Source: Zygnema cylindricum
Taxonomy: Eukaryota > Streptophyta > Zygnematophyceae > Zygnematales > Zygnemataceae
Reading direction: 5' to 3'
Length of the DNA: 64,000 nucleotides
Assembly: GCA_037447655.1 (NCBI GenBank)
Contig: JBBHKE010001969.1
Span: 455,558 to 519,557, forward strand
The translations under genes were made by a program, and so were the position numbers. The stretch's first letter is position 1. Each line of letters starts with the position of its first letter. Of the stretch, positions 43,717-52,770 are shown piece after piece. Under the pieces are notes generated by a model that worked only from the letters and a program-made list of their open reading frames with translations, ran no database searches and was not told the DNA's origin.

Positions 43717-45821
43717 TAGATATTATAATGTGTTATGTGTGTTATTTCATAGGGTATTACTAAGGTTTTCTTAAGGGTTATAAGAGTTCTTTAGGGTTTT
43801 CAGGGTTTCATTATGTATATCTTTATATATATTATTGCACGTTTTTAGATTTTAGATTTTTGTTATTTTTATTTGTGTATATAGACACACACACATATGT
43901 ATGTTATACATATACTAACTTTTTTACTTTTATATATGTTTGTGTGGGAAGGTGGACTTCCCTAGTATTCATGGAGTGTTCCATGGGCCGAAAGGAATAG
44001 ATCTCAATCCGTTCCACGAAGCTCGACACAACCATTATCACGGCTTGGGAGCGATGAAGTTTGATAAAGAAGTCTGTAAATTCGTTGCAAACAGAAAAAG
44101 GAAAAATGAAATGTTGGATACAAGAATGAGCGACATTATACGCCTTGTTAGAAAATGTCCTTTGGGGAGTCCAAAGGTATGCGATTCCTTTTTTTTCTTT
44201 GTTTGTTCATACGTTTGTTTCCTTTTTCGTTCAACCGATTCGATTTGGAAAGTAACATTGTAACCTCACCATTATTAGTGTGGGTTATGTGTGTAGACTT
44301 TTGGGACGGTGTTACTGTTGCTAATCCACACTATTATCGATACGGGTTTTATCGTAGCCGTCCCACTTCGGTGAATTTTTGAAAAAAGAAAAACGGGATT
44401 TTTTTTTGGAACTTTTGAATCGAATTTCGAATATTTGAATATTCAAATTGAAAGTTGAATATAATAACTAGTGTTGGGTATCGGGTAAAATCATATTGCG
44501 ATATTCTCGATATTCGATGTATTGAATATCGATCGGTCAGACTTCTCGATATATCATACCGAGACCAATATAAATTATCGCAATATATTTCGCGATATAT
44601 AGTTCTTTTTAAATTTAATATTTCATATAATATGTTATTTTATCGAAAACTAAAAATTGTCTGATACCGTGATGCGCCACGTACAACGTGAATTTTGTTC
44701 CGTTACTTCAAGGTTGACGCCGCAAAATGTAACCAAAGAAAAAATACTAATTCATATAGTTACTTATTTAGTACGTACAAAAGTTCACGTACGAAAAGTT
44801 CACGTACGAAAAGTTCACACTAATTTAGTCAAGAGATGATCTGATAAAAAAAAAGTTGCAGACTGTTTGTTTCAGCCAAGAATTATATAGTTTTTTTGAA
44901 GTGTAAAAAATGTGAATTTATATTATTATTGTTGTATGATTAGTGGTGTAATTTGGAATAGCACTAGCTAGTACTACCAGCAGCAGTAGCACTAGTACTG
45001 GCTGCAGCGGTATCTAGTACTACCAGCAGCAGTAGCACTAGTACTGGCTGCAGCGGTAGCTAGTACTACCACTTGCAGTAGCACTAGTACTGGCAGCAGC
45101 AGTAGCTAGTACTACCAGCTGCAGTAGCACAAGTACTGGCTGCAGCAGTAGCTAGTATTACCAGCTGCAGTAGCACTAGTACTGGCAGCAGCAGTAGCTA
45201 GTATTACCAGCTGCAACACCACTAGTACTAGCAGCAGCACTAGTACTAGCAGCAGTAGCAAGAATAGTTATAAAAATACATAAAAAGACCTTTGATATAT
45301 CGGCGATGTATCGGCCAAATATCGCGATATTTAGCTTTTCGATATATTGAAGCGATGTATCGATTACCGGGTACCTAGAATTCGATACATATCAAATATC
45401 GGCAAGTGGTCCTCGATACCCAACACTAATAATAACAATGCAAAGTGGAATACTCGCGTTATTTGGTATTGATCACCTTTTCGGAATTTGCATCCATAAA
45501 TTAGTGATGGGATGAATGTGAAATGTTCCCACGACACAACGAACTGATAAAATGTAAAATGATAATTTTTCTTTAGTACTTTCTTGGTTTCAAACAACAT
45601 TGTACGATAAATGACTTTCATATCTTATAAATAATGCATTTAAATGTTTATTATATTTGTTATGTAACAATTGGTGTCGAGTTCCAAGATTTGCCTTTTA
45701 TTTTGATAGTGTGTGTTTTTCAAATCCTCTATCCTGACTTTTATTTTTGAATCCACTCTTGATTTTCTTGATTCAGGATTGTTTTAAGAGGCAATTGGAA
45801 TTGGCCGGAGGACACCTGTAA
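24266..45821 (+). CDS. GT92 glycosyltransferase, galactan synthase (GALS)-like, nine exons
   Basis: The product is a Golgi-type family-92 glycosyltransferase (DUF23). The plant GALS members add beta-1,4-galactose to pectic galactan side chains using UDP-galactose. Coding exons: 24266-24398, 26228-26396, 27371-27499, 28002-28091, 34287-34478 or 40141-40332, 41247-41320, 42640-42865, 43952-44176, 45777-45821. All introns are GT-AG, and phases join without a stop to give 426 residues from 24268. Recognised against Arabidopsis GALS1 as I recall it: FVQFSAYRTG (GALS FVQFGTYRPG), [13 protein letters not shown] (CGSSLYGNVSASR), GDIDE (FDVDE), [11 protein letters not shown] (NTLESVLDEFS), RHNHYHGLG near the C-terminus. 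The membrane-anchor exon is not placed. Substrate is inferred from family only. Confidence 0.85.
24420..26035. repeat. 1.6-kb pyrimidine tract filling the first intron
   Basis: CTCTCTTTCTCC-type repeats begin about 20 bp after the donor at 24399 and occupy most of the intron to 26228. The + (sense) strand is pyrimidine. Apparent open frames of up to about 410 codons here encode only Ser/Leu/Phe/Pro runs. Confidence 0.92.
26228..26396 (+). CDS. GT92 gene exon: AYRTG...GYEFGSTAG
   Basis: Acceptor TTGGCAG and donor CCG|GTAAGT. Reads [20 protein letters not shown], then [19 protein letters not shown]. In GALS1 the matching part is TYRPG...VLGL...FKCEWISNNG, so the Cys-x-x-Cys and W-x-x-N-N-G positions are conserved. 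Ends in phase 0. Confidence 0.85.
26630..26970. repeat. (CTCTCC)n pyrimidine tract in an intron
   Basis: CTCTCTCTCCCTCTC repeats in the intron between 26397 and 27370, pyrimidine on the sense strand. Confidence 0.9.
27371..27499 (+). CDS. GT92 gene exon: [14 protein letters not shown]
   Basis: Acceptor TGGACAG and donor ACG|GTGAGT; 43 codons, phase 0 to 0. Reads [20 protein letters not shown], then [16 protein letters not shown]. This fits the GALS beta-strand segment with a central Cys (VVVNCTF) followed by a Gly-Gly turn. Confidence 0.85.
28002..28091 (+). CDS. GT92 gene exon: [15 protein letters not shown]
   Basis: Acceptor GGACCAG and donor CGT|GTAAGC; 30 codons, phase 0 to 0. Reads [20 protein letters not shown]. 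The Y-x-Y/E-x-x-(F/Y)-C-x-S-x-L-Y-x-N-V pattern is the conserved start of the GT92 catalytic domain. It is too short to stand out as a frame and was found by matching phases and the family pattern. Confidence 0.88.
28120..28410. repeat. Intronic block duplicated at 35470-35810
   Basis: Shares TGAACCATTTTT, GACCTTTTTGTTTTGTTTTG, TAATAAGACCTTCAAACATA and TATCGGTATTAGAGTTAATC with the later copy. It lies just inside the donor of the 28002-28091 exon, but the exon itself is not duplicated. Confidence 0.8.
28980..30370. repeat. Intronic block duplicated at 37745-39080
   Basis: Begins AAGAGGTCGTTTAATGGCAC in both copies and is collinear throughout, including the TTA-flanked element within each and GTGGTGCCCCCGAACTACAG further right. 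The element was present before the block was duplicated. Confidence 0.85.
29029..29723. mobile_element. TTA-flanked TIR element, 695 bp
   Basis: Ends GGCCATATCCCCGTTAA and CACATGAGGACATGGCC form an imperfect inverted repeat. Flanks are TTA at 29026-29028 and 29724-29726. No transposase is present. The TTA duplication and GGCC ends suggest a PIF/Harbinger-like MITE, an inference from ends only. Confidence 0.75.
30440..30876. repeat. Dispersed repeat, related copy at 60950-61440
   Basis: Shares TCTGTAATC, AATAGTGTGAC, TAGCGTGA, GCAGACGCC or GTAGACGCC, and TTTCCGTTGGTTTCC-like blocks with 60950-61440. Reading frames across it are not conserved between the copies. Confidence 0.65.
30877..31075. 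mobile_element. TA-flanked MITE, 199 bp
   Basis: Begins CACCTTGAATCGTTATTAGC and ends GCTAATAACGATTCACGGTG; about 19 of 20 terminal bases pair. TA flanks both ends. Same termini as 20680-21944 and 46221-46436. Confidence 0.85.
31080..31990. repeat. Intronic repeat, copies at 32200-32760 and 36990-37740
   Basis: Shared blocks include AAATCACCTCGCGAGGTGAT (a palindrome around TCGCGA) and GGCGCCTCT...CCCTCTCCCACTACCGCGT near 31735 and 37450. The three copies sit in the same intron. In the later block its order relative to the 28980-type repeat is swapped. Confidence 0.75.
34287..34478 (+). CDS. GT92 gene exon, duplicated exon copy 1
   Basis: Acceptor ATGCACAG and donor CAG|GTTTGA; 64 codons, phase 0 to 0. 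Reads [20 protein letters not shown], then [20 protein letters not shown] and [19 protein letters not shown]. It fits the GALS catalytic segment REWMAYH...HFVFHDAGG...VLDPWVRAGRVTVQDIR. It differs from copy 2 at three residues (K2 versus R, Q23 versus K, A at 58 versus E). Either copy can be spliced in or skipped without shifting the frame. Including both would duplicate a core part of the fold, so use of one at a time is more likely. Confidence 0.85.
34543..35068. mobile_element. Insertion with TIR TTGTTCAAA, only in copy 1
   Basis: Ends TTGTTCAAATCGTGCAA and GCGGTTTGAACAA are inverted, each followed inward by an ACGTATAATTCG block. The paralogous place in copy 2 (near 40400) lacks it, so it arrived after duplication or was lost from copy 2. 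No clear target duplication and no transposase. Confidence 0.6.
35319..35328. other. Assembly gap (10 N)
   Basis: Ten N bases between a poly-A and a poly-T run, located between the two copies of the duplicated exon. This makes an assembly-made duplication possible. Confidence 0.99.
35470..35810. repeat. Intronic block, second copy of 28120-28410
   Basis: Carries TAATAAGACCTTCAAACATA, GTCTTTGACTCATTA and TATCGGTATTAGAGTTAATC as in copy 1. From 35811 to 36989 the sequence is AT-rich with no feature recognised. Confidence 0.8.
36990..37740. repeat. Intronic repeat, third copy of 31080-type block
   Basis: Contains AAATCACTTCAAGAGGTGAT in place of the TCGCGA palindrome, GGTCTCGAGCAACGAATCCC, and GGCGCCTCTCTCTCCCTCTC. 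It directly precedes the 28980-type block here, the reverse of the order in the first half of the intron. Confidence 0.75.
37745..39080. repeat. Intronic block, second copy of 28980-30370
   Basis: Collinear with copy 1 from AAGAGGTCGTTTAATGGCAC through AGATGTTAAAAT. Frequent substitutions, many at CG sites (CG to TG or CA), suggest it is not a very recent copy. Confidence 0.85.
37803..38512. mobile_element. TTA-flanked TIR element, 710 bp, paralogue of 29029
   Basis: Ends GGCCATATCCCCATGT and CACATGAGGACATGGCC, flanked by TTA at 37800-37802 and 38513-38515. Collinear with 29029-29723. Confidence 0.75.
39430..40615. repeat. Exon-bearing duplicated block, copy 2
   Basis: Second copy of 33040-35300, shorter on both sides of the exon. 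It includes TTCTATTTATACAGTTGGGC within the exon and the TTGACTTTTTCCCCATTACG repeats after it. Confidence 0.85.
40141..40332 (+). CDS. GT92 gene exon, duplicated exon copy 2
   Basis: Acceptor TATACACAG and donor CAG|GTTTGA; 64 codons, phase 0 to 0. Reads [20 protein letters not shown], then [20 protein letters not shown] and [12 protein letters not shown]. It is nearest to the next coding exon (41247), so constitutive use of this copy would need the least skipping. The reading frame is intact, and the coding part differs from copy 1 far less than the flanking introns do. Confidence 0.85.
41057..41195. repeat. (GGGGGA)n purine tract in an intron
   Basis: G-rich GGGGGAGGGG repeats followed by GAGAGA, opposite in polarity to the C/T tracts. 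It ends about 50 bp before the next acceptor. Confidence 0.9.
41247..41320 (+). CDS. GT92 gene 74-bp exon carrying the DxD-type motif
   Basis: Acceptor TTTCTACAG and donor GA|GTAATA. Reads [14 protein letters not shown], then [10 protein letters not shown] with the last codon (GA|G, Glu) split with 42640. GALS1 has IVNDCLHRYR...WTFFFDVDE here: the D-C, R-x-R, W and D-x-D-E residues align. The acidic motif is expected to bind the metal and nucleotide sugar. The short length and the non-consensus donor (GTAATA) make it easy to miss, but it is the only piece found that fits both phase and family. Confidence 0.85.
41350..41685. repeat. (CTCTCC)n pyrimidine tract in an intron
   Basis: Begins about 30 bp after the donor at 41321; pyrimidine on the sense strand. 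A short (AT)n run follows at 41907-41935. Confidence 0.9.
42368..42638. repeat. CTCTCCT-rich tract running into a splice acceptor
   Basis: About 270 bp of TTCTCTCCTCTC repeats end exactly in CTCCCAG, the acceptor of the 42640 exon, so the repeat serves as an oversized polypyrimidine tract. Confidence 0.85.
42640..42865 (+). CDS. GT92 gene exon: [14 protein letters not shown]
   Basis: Acceptor CTCCCAG and donor ATG|GTACGT. The first base completes Glu of the DIDE motif; then [31 protein letters not shown] and [37 protein letters not shown] aligns with NTLESVL of GALS1 and [10 protein letters not shown] with KYAIQAKNA. The GKMIVR-like part matches the FEKLLF strand before the acceptor site. 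Ends in phase 0. Confidence 0.88.
43345..43720. repeat. (TATGTA)n and (TA)n microsatellites
   Basis: GTATATATATGTATATATG-type repeats to about 43560, then (TA)n at 43670-43713. Open frames here are Tyr/Ile/Cys repeats without meaning. In an intron of the GT92 gene. Confidence 0.92.
43952..44176 (+). CDS. GT92 gene exon: [10 protein letters not shown]...RHNHYHGLG
   Basis: Acceptor TGGGAAG and donor AAG|GTATGC; 75 codons, phase 0 to 0. Reads [20 protein letters not shown], then [24 protein letters not shown]1 has FATGVHMSE...IRYYHYHNTITVHEELC: the V-H and H-Y-H positions and the trailing C align. This is the end of the catalytic domain. Confidence 0.88.
44469..45428. mobile_element. hAT-type non-autonomous element, 960 bp, target duplication ATAATAAC
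   Basis: Begins TAGTGTTGGGTATCGGGTAA and ends CTCGATACCCAACACTA, with perfect 8-bp flanks ATAATAAC (44461-44468 and 45429-45436). Inside, 44960-45255 is a tandem repeat of a roughly 60-bp unit with AGCAGTAGCACTAGTACTGG. It lies in the last intron of the GT92 gene. No transposase. Confidence 0.92.
45777..45821 (+). CDS. GT92 gene terminal exon
   Basis: Acceptor TTGATTCAG, then [14 protein letters not shown] and TAA at 45819-45821. It joins in phase 0 to SPK at 44176. A short basic-acidic tail after the catalytic domain is compatible with GT92 proteins, though this tail is not itself conserved. No clear AATAAA signal follows within 100 bp. Confidence 0.7.
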   Translation, partial: DCFKRQLELAGGHL

Positions 45822-46220
45822 ATCCTACTTAATTTTAATTCATTTTATTTTATTTTAGAACACACATTGCGACCTTTTTCTGTCCGACAATAATAAGAAT
45901 GGAGTTTTATAGCAATTGTAAAACAGTTTATAACAATTTTAGTTTACGTTAAGCAAATCTAGAACAGTTTAGAGCAATTTTAGGAAAATCAACCTTCGTT
46001 AGATTTTCTGTTAGGTCGGGATTAGTCCTTACCACAAATTATTGAATTTTGTACAAGTACCAAACAAAGACTTTGAACATTTTTCTTTCATTTGTAAAAC
46101 TGTTTTTTCAGGTTGACATTTTATCAAAGCAAAATAGGTTTTAGGTCAAATCCCGTCGCTTCCATTACACACGCTCGTAATCCAATCATTGAGCTTTTCC
46201 GGGTCTATATTTTACTTGTA

Positions 46221-46436
46221 CACCGTGGTATCGCTATTAGTGTTAATGTTTTTTATGCCACTCAAAACATCATTTTCCGTACACGCTTGTTAGATTGTGG
46301 ATCTGACGGTTGCAATTGAAAGCCAAGTTTCTCACCTTATTGACGCTCTCCGTGTGAAAAATCGCACAAGTGTGTACATAGAAAAGATGTCTTAGGTGTC
46401 TTAAAAATTATTAACACTAATAGCGATGCACTGTTG
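46221..46436. mobile_element. TA-flanked MITE, 216 bp
   Basis: Begins CACCGTGGTATCGCTATTAG and ends CTAATAGCGATGCACTGTTG, with TA on each side. A second, more decayed relative starts immediately at about 46441 (ACCGTGTACGGCTATTAGTG) and runs to about 46600. Confidence 0.8.
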
Positions 46437-46792
46437 TATACCGTGTACGGCTATTAGTGTTCATATATTTTTCGCCATTTAAAACAACTTCTTTTTTGTA
46501 AGCACTTTTCAACCAGTTTCGTTTGGAAGTTAGACCACTCTTCTTCGAAATCAAAAATTGGACAGGTGTGCACAGAGAAAATATGTTATAAGCGGTGAAA
46601 GGGTTTTTTAAAAACCTGTTTTTCTTGTTTTTTTTTTCATTTTGTTGGTATTCGCCACACGGCTTGTTATATGTGGATAAAAGAATGGCCTCAGTCATCC
46701 GTACAAGTCATCTCGCGAATCTACTATCAAACGAGCCACTTTGCGGCCCAATGGGCCGAAACCCTATGGACTGACCCCCGTCAGGTCCAAAA

Positions 46793-47055
46793 TACTGGTG
46801 TTGTGTATCAGTAATTTCCAATCGCGATTTTTCCGATTTTATCGGATATCGGACAGTAAACGGGGTCGACAAATCACTTCAGGACCAACAAATAATTTAG
46901 CGATATACCGGGGAGTAGGGGTTTTCAAAAGTTTTTTCACAATCCATTCTGTACAATAATACGTACAAAAATGAAGGATGGAACAAGTGTGAAGTTATCG
47001 AGATAATTATCGTTATCTGTAATCCATAACGATATATCGGTTATGCATCACGATG
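46793..47055. mobile_element. Decayed relative of the hAT-type TAGTGTTG family
   Basis: Left end TGGTGTTGTGTATCAGTAAT matches the start of 48162; GATATATCGG-type sequence continues to about 47030, but no intact right end or duplication is seen. Confidence 0.5.
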
Positions 47056-47101
47056 ATTTCTTTACCACTATAGCAAATTAATTTATTGACTATTGGTAGA
47101 C

Positions 47102-47600
47102 AGAGGTCGCAAACTGTTATCCAAAACCGTAACCGACCGTTAGCCGACCGCCCGCGTCGGATCCGGAACGGATTCGTGTGCCAAATTTGGGGGGCCGGGC
47201 GGATTCAGGCGGGTAATTCACAAAAAAAAAAAAAAAATCGGTTACGGTCGGGTTAGCAAAAAACGAAAAAAAAATGAAGGTTCTGTACTGTCCATACTAT
47301 CCAGCATTATTGCACATAGTACTCTCGATATTGTGGAAGTACGTGACGTCATGATTAGCGTCACATTTCGATTCTGTACTTGTTCGGATATGGGCGGGAA
47401 TGGTTAGTCGCGGGGAATCGAGTTTCGGTTAAACTTTGATTTTTGTAAAAGCTTATCGGGTAACAGGTAACATTTTAGGAGCGTGACATAACCCAGTCAA
47501 TCGTCAGGCAGAGGTCGCAAAAGTCAAAATTTTAGATAACCGAAACCGACCTTTTTTTTTTTCAAAATCTGAGTACCCCACGCCCGACTGCGTTATGTCA
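47102..47600. repeat. CAGAGGTCGCAAA-ended repeat, relative at 51935-52245 inverted
   Basis: CAGAGGTCGCAAACTG at 47102 and CAGAGGTCGCAAAAGTC at 47509, with a GGATCCGGAACGGATTCG palindrome near 47159. The inverted relative at 51935-52245 has GTTCCGGATCCGACA twice and ends GCGACCTCTG. CAGAGGTCGCAAA-like ends are seen in some hAT elements. Boundaries are not certain. Confidence 0.5.
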
Positions 47601-48161
47601 CGCTCCAAAATTGTTAACCGTTACCCGAAACCCGTTTACAATAAAAAAAGTTAACCGAAACTCGATATCTCGCGACTACCCGTACTTGCCTGTACCTGAA
47701 AAAGTACAAAATTACAACACTCATTGTTATTAGCGGTAAGCATTTATTAGTGTTAATGAAAAATTATGATTAATAATACTATTTAATACAAGGAGACGTG
47801 GCAGGTTGTAGTCCAAGTCCTTAAATAATGTTGTTAACTCTATTTTGTGATTTTTGGCTATAAATAGTAGCGACTTGTTTACACAAATAACAATGAGCGG
47901 TGAAGTGGTACATCTCCCTTTGCAAAAAAACAGTTTGTGTACCTCTTCTTTTTACTATTTTGTCCTTTTGCAATCTGTCTTGACGAACATTTTTTTTCCT
48001 CAACAGTCACCTTACTCAAGAGATTTTTTCCTAATTTTGCGTGTAACTCTCAGATTAATGTTTAAGCTCTTATTTTATTGTTTATTCTCTCCCAAATCTA
48101 AATTTTTCGCTACATTTTTGGTCGGTTTTTCTTTCGACTATGATACTATGTTATGAAGTAT

Positions 48162-49031
48162 TAGTGTTGTGTATCAGTAAAAAACTTATCGCGATAACAC
48201 CGATACCGATAGTTATCCGTTATCGAACGGTTACCGATATATCGGTCCGAGGCCAACAAATTCCATATCGGCGATAACTATAAAAATATATAGTACGCAT
48301 ACTATAGTACCTTATTAAATACCGTATTATACTATTTACATTATATAGCGTGTCATGCCACGTGTACGATTCTGTTCCGTAACTATTAACTGAAAATTAT
48401 TACGGACAACGCAGCACAGAAAACGTTGGCCGGTTAACTGTACAAAAAAAATTTACGGCGACGTACGGAATTTACAGACAAACTGGTGAACATGGAACGA
48501 AAAAAGGACGGCGGACACAAAGTACAACAGACGCAAAATAATATTCTGCGAGCCGCCGGAATCGAACGGACGACTTGGAATGAAAAAGTACGAGCGGACG
48601 GCCAGCGTGAGCCCGGAATGGCTCTTTTAGCAACTTATGCCAAATAAGCTGACAGATTGACACGTGGCAGGTGTATAGTAGATCCCAAGGAATAAGGGAC
48701 AAAGCCATGGCGTCGGATGTGAAAGGTACATCGTTTATATTGGATCCGTACCAAAACCGTACAGACGTCATGGCGACTATTGTACTTTCTGCACGTCCGG
48801 GGAATAAGACGTACAGCTGAGTGTACATACCGTACATTTATCTGTACGGCCCGTACATTTATCTCCGATAGTTATCATTATCGGTGTTATCGCCGAAAAG
48901 TACCTGATATTATCGGTTACTTATCGGCGATAAGACCGATAGCGATATATCGAGCCAATATATCGATTATCGGGAACCCGAAAAAAGGTCCATATCGGTT
49001 ATCGGTAAATGCTTACCGATACACAACACTA
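48162..49031. mobile_element. hAT-type non-autonomous element, 870 bp
   Basis: Begins TAGTGTTGTGTATCAGTAA and ends TTACCGATACACAACACTA, long matching inverted ends. Flanks TGAAGTAT and TGAATTAT agree at seven of eight bases. The interior has open frames in both directions but no transposase similarity. Confidence 0.9.
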
Positions 49032-49467
49032 TGAATTATGCAAAAAAAGTAAAGTTTTTATTATGTATGCTTAAAAAAACATCTTAGTTTTTCACATGGA
49101 AAAAATCAATTAGCAAAAAACACATTCTGATAGGCAAAAAAAAAAAAAAACAAATTTGTAATAACAAATATAGAAATAAACAAATCACATCAAAGAAATC
49201 CTCGTCCTATTTTCGGCTATATTATACAAATTCTCAACCTCAAACTTAAAAATTACACAAAATCTATAAATCTAAATTTGGTATAAATACTACGTTTTTA
49301 AAAGTAAGCATTCAGGTTTAAAAAAAAAAAGATAAACACTACAAATATTGTGAAATACAACAAAAATTTCAAAGAAGAAAAAAACAATATAACTAATACT
49401 AAAAAAAAACAATAACTAGAAAACAAAACAAAACAAGAAACTATGCGTTTAAAATATCTTGGTTGGA

Positions 49468-50163
49468 TCAAACACACAAAAGATCACTAACAATTGAAGT
49501 CGCTAGTGAGCTCCTCTTCTTTATGATCGTGTTTCCGGCATCCAAAAAATTGAATTCAGACATTGAGCAATAAGCCGGAATAGCTAGAACGGATCTAGCT
49601 TGTGTCGCTAGAATAGGAAATCCTACATCTTTCGCACATACACTTGATATTTTTTTCCACCATCCAAGTATGTTAAAGTTCAATCTTTTGTCGTTGGTTA
49701 TTTTTAAAACAAAATAACATTTCGATTCGACATTAACGAGCTTTTTTTTGTCGGTGGTAATAAGAACCTAATTTTCATCATCGCTCTCCCCAAGAAAATT
49801 GTGCAAACTGTCTATACTTTGCGATGTTTTTCGTTTTTTTATATAAATTGAGGACTACCGAAATTAACGTCATCACCGAGGTCGTTTACGAATTCTCGAA
49901 GTTTGACCCTCGCGCTTTCAATATCCGTTTTCGATACCCCACTTACTCAAACCTTTGTTTTTTGTCAGAGATCTGAGAGAGCCACGACAATATGATACTC
50001 GTGAAGGCCCCACTTTGGTGGGGCAAATATCATAAAATGTTCTTTCAATTTTTGCAAGTTTGGGGAATCGGCAGGGAATTCTTTGAGTAATTTCACCATT
50101 TTTTAATTTTTGAAGTTCGTTTTGGATTTTAGTTTTAAGAGAAGCGAGGATGTTTTTCTCCAT
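49468..50163 (-). pseudogene. hAT transposase C-terminal fragment (dimerisation domain)
   Basis: Leftward, 49683-49468 reads NFNILGWWKKISSVCAKDVG, then ARSVLAIPAYCSMSEFNFLD and IIKKRSSLATSIVSDLLCV. This is the hAT dimerisation domain pattern (F-D-I-L-x-W-W ... L-A-x-x-I-L-A-I-P-A-S-S-x-x-S-E), with the usual second Ser-rich stretch altered. Upstream, pieces such as VNVESKCYFVLKITND (about 49720), DIESARVKLREFVNDLGDD (about 49900) and MEKNILASLKTKIQNELQKL (start 50163) are in different frames. The gene is decayed and lacks the catalytic core. It lies between two TAGTGTTG-type elements (48162, 50434). Confidence 0.75.
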
Positions 50164-50433
50164 TTTGGTGTATGACTAGGTTCTGGTTGAATTGTGGTCG
50201 AGTTTCTCTAACTTAAATGGCAGTTCAGTTTGTTGATTTATTGTTTGAAACACGTAAGCCAATAATTACGATTTGTCGTGGGAAATTGACGTAATAATTT
50301 GATTTCCACTGATTCAATAACTAATATGTGCACGTCGCATGAAATTGACAAAAAAATATGAGATATTTGTGGAAACACCGTATTGAATACATAATTAGCA
50401 ATTTGCAATAATGTACGACGTGTGAGTACTTAC

Positions 50434-50811
50434 TAGTATAGAGGACCATTTGCCGATATTCGATATGTATCGAATTTCAGGTACCCGATAATCGATAAAC
50501 CGCTTCGATATATCGAAAAGCTAATTTTGCAAAATATCGCAGATATATCGTATCGCCGATATATCGAGGCTTTTTTTTGTAATACTACTACAACTGGTGG
50601 TACAAGCTACTGCTGCTGCCAGCTGGTAGTATTAGCTACTGGGTAGTACTCTCTACTGCTGCTGCCACTGTTGTTCCCAGTACTATGCGATATATGTCGA
50701 TGGCTTGTGTTGGTCTCGGTGCAATATATGGAGCAGTCTGCTCGATCGATATTTAATATATATCGAATATCGATATTATTGCGATATGAATTTAACCGAT
50801 AGCCAACACTA
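50434..50811. mobile_element. hAT-type non-autonomous element, 378 bp
   Basis: Begins TAGTATAGAGGACCATTTGC and ends CCGATAGCCAACACTA. The interior is GATATATCG-rich like 44469 and 52771, with a short GCTGCTGCCAGCTGGTAGTA tract. Flanks GTACTTAC and TTAATTAC agree at six of eight bases. Confidence 0.8.
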
Positions 50812-50830
50812 TTAATTACAACCTGTCCCG

Positions 50831-51694
50831 CATAGATGTCTCATTCGTACTGATTTTGACATTTTTACGAAATTTCGTTATTTTTTCTAGATTTTGAACC
50901 TTTCGCTAAATGAGTATACTTTTCAAACGGATAAAACGTACGAATATTGTGTACTGAAATCTAAAAAAAAATACGTTTTATTTCCGCGCACGAAGTTTGA
51001 AATAAATTTGTACGGTTCATCATTACAACGAAGCCGCCATAGAATCCGCCATTGAAGGCTCGATTGACGCCACACTTGAAGCTTCCACGAACCTCTTCAC
51101 AGGCATCCATGTCTTCCTTGGCCTCGAGGAGCAGAGTGGGAGCATGTTAAGGCTCCAAAGGGATATGATGGATTTTTTTTTTCAATTATGATTTTGTCAT
51201 TACCCAATCTGAACTACAAAAATGGTTATTTTTTGCTTCAATTTTGAATTTTATCATTATTATTAAATGTTGACATATAGAAATGGATATATTTTTTTTA
51301 ATTGTGATTTTGTCATTACTCAATTTTGACATTCAAAAATGGTTATTTTTTGCTTAAATTGTAAATTTGTGAATGGTGACATGTTGTAATAGGGGCAAGC
51401 GCGGGAATGGCGTTGACAGGGCACCAGCGCTGCCTTGGCTCTGGCGACAAGTCTAGTCTGATCGCTGGTCGCAGGTCAAGCGTCCAACGAATTGTCTTTG
51501 GTTTTCGTTTAAAACTTTTGAAATTTTGATAAAGTTGTCATCGTATTTTTCGTTATCAATTAAATGTTTTAATATTTTTTTTAATTTTTATTTTTAGTAT
51601 GGAGTCAAAGTCGGTCAACGTATTTATAATTTTCGAACTTTGTTTCATGCGCATATTAGTTATTTTTTTGGTGTTTCATGCGTGCATTTTATGC
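50831..51694. mobile_element. CATAGATG-type element, right end missing
   Basis: Collinear with 56081-56962 from CATAGATGTCTCATTCGTAC through ATGGAGTCAAAGTCGGTCAA and TTTCATGCGTGCATTTTATG, but the right inverted end is absent. So it is truncated. Confidence 0.75.
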
Positions 51695-52770
51695 GTTAAT
51701 AATTTGACATATTTCTCGAAACACCATATAAAGTGCATAATCAAAACACTTTACAATAGAGTACGATTTGGGGCCCTATAACTTCCAGTAAGATTTGAGA
51801 AATGAATAGTGTTGGTACCGTGTCAGGTTTGCGATGCTAATTATGATGTCGCGTCCTTTCAGGATACCAAGAGTATAAATTACAATAATGTTAGATAGTA
51901 TGGACAGCACAAAACCTTCATTATTTTTCGTTTTTTGCTTAACCGACTGTAACCGATTTTTTTTTTTTTGTGAATCACCTGCCGGAATCTGCCCGTCCCC
52001 CCAAATTTGGCAACCGAATCCGTTCCGGATCCGACACAGTCGGTCTGTTAACGGTATTCGCCCGACCCCCCAAATTTGGCAACCGAATCCGTTCCGGATC
52101 CGACACGGGCGGTCTGTTAACGGTCGGTTACAGCTTTAGTTAACCGTGTGCGACCTCTGGCGTCGGGTACTCAGATTTAAAAAAAAAAAATGTTGGTTTC
52201 GGTTATCTAAAATTTTGTCTTTTGCGACCTCTGTGGGTAAATAAAAAAAAGGTACAAATTGGTTATTGGTGAGAAGTTACCGATACCACAAAACCACAAA
52301 ATACCCGATTTTTGGTCAGAATCGCGATTTTAGTGCGATGACCCAAAAAACGAGTCCATTGCAGGAGCGGGCTCAACATTTTGACCATTCGCAGTCCACC
52401 GCGTCGTAATGGAAACATATAGGAAGAAACAAAAAATAGAAAAAACGGGGAAAGAACGAAAATGTGACCGTGGCAAATTTTTGTTTGGACCATTTAAATT
52501 TCCATTTTGCGACGGTTGAAGAATAGTCGACGACGATTCGACGATTTTTACGAGCACATGAAATATTTTCGGGTTTAAATTTTCTATAACAGAGAAGACA
52601 CGCGTAATCATTTAACAGGTTTTCTAAGGTCAGCGCGACTGTGCATATTATTGAACATTGTACGGCTATTTTTGTCGATCATCGCTACAGTACTGTACTT
52701 TTCACTATTGAATTTTAATTTTTTGTTTTGCCCTCTGGACAAAGCTTTGTCCTAGCGCTTGTATTTTTTG

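Noticed and set aside
43325-43763. Tyr/Ile/Cys-rich open frames
   Set aside because: (TATGTA)n microsatellite read in frame.
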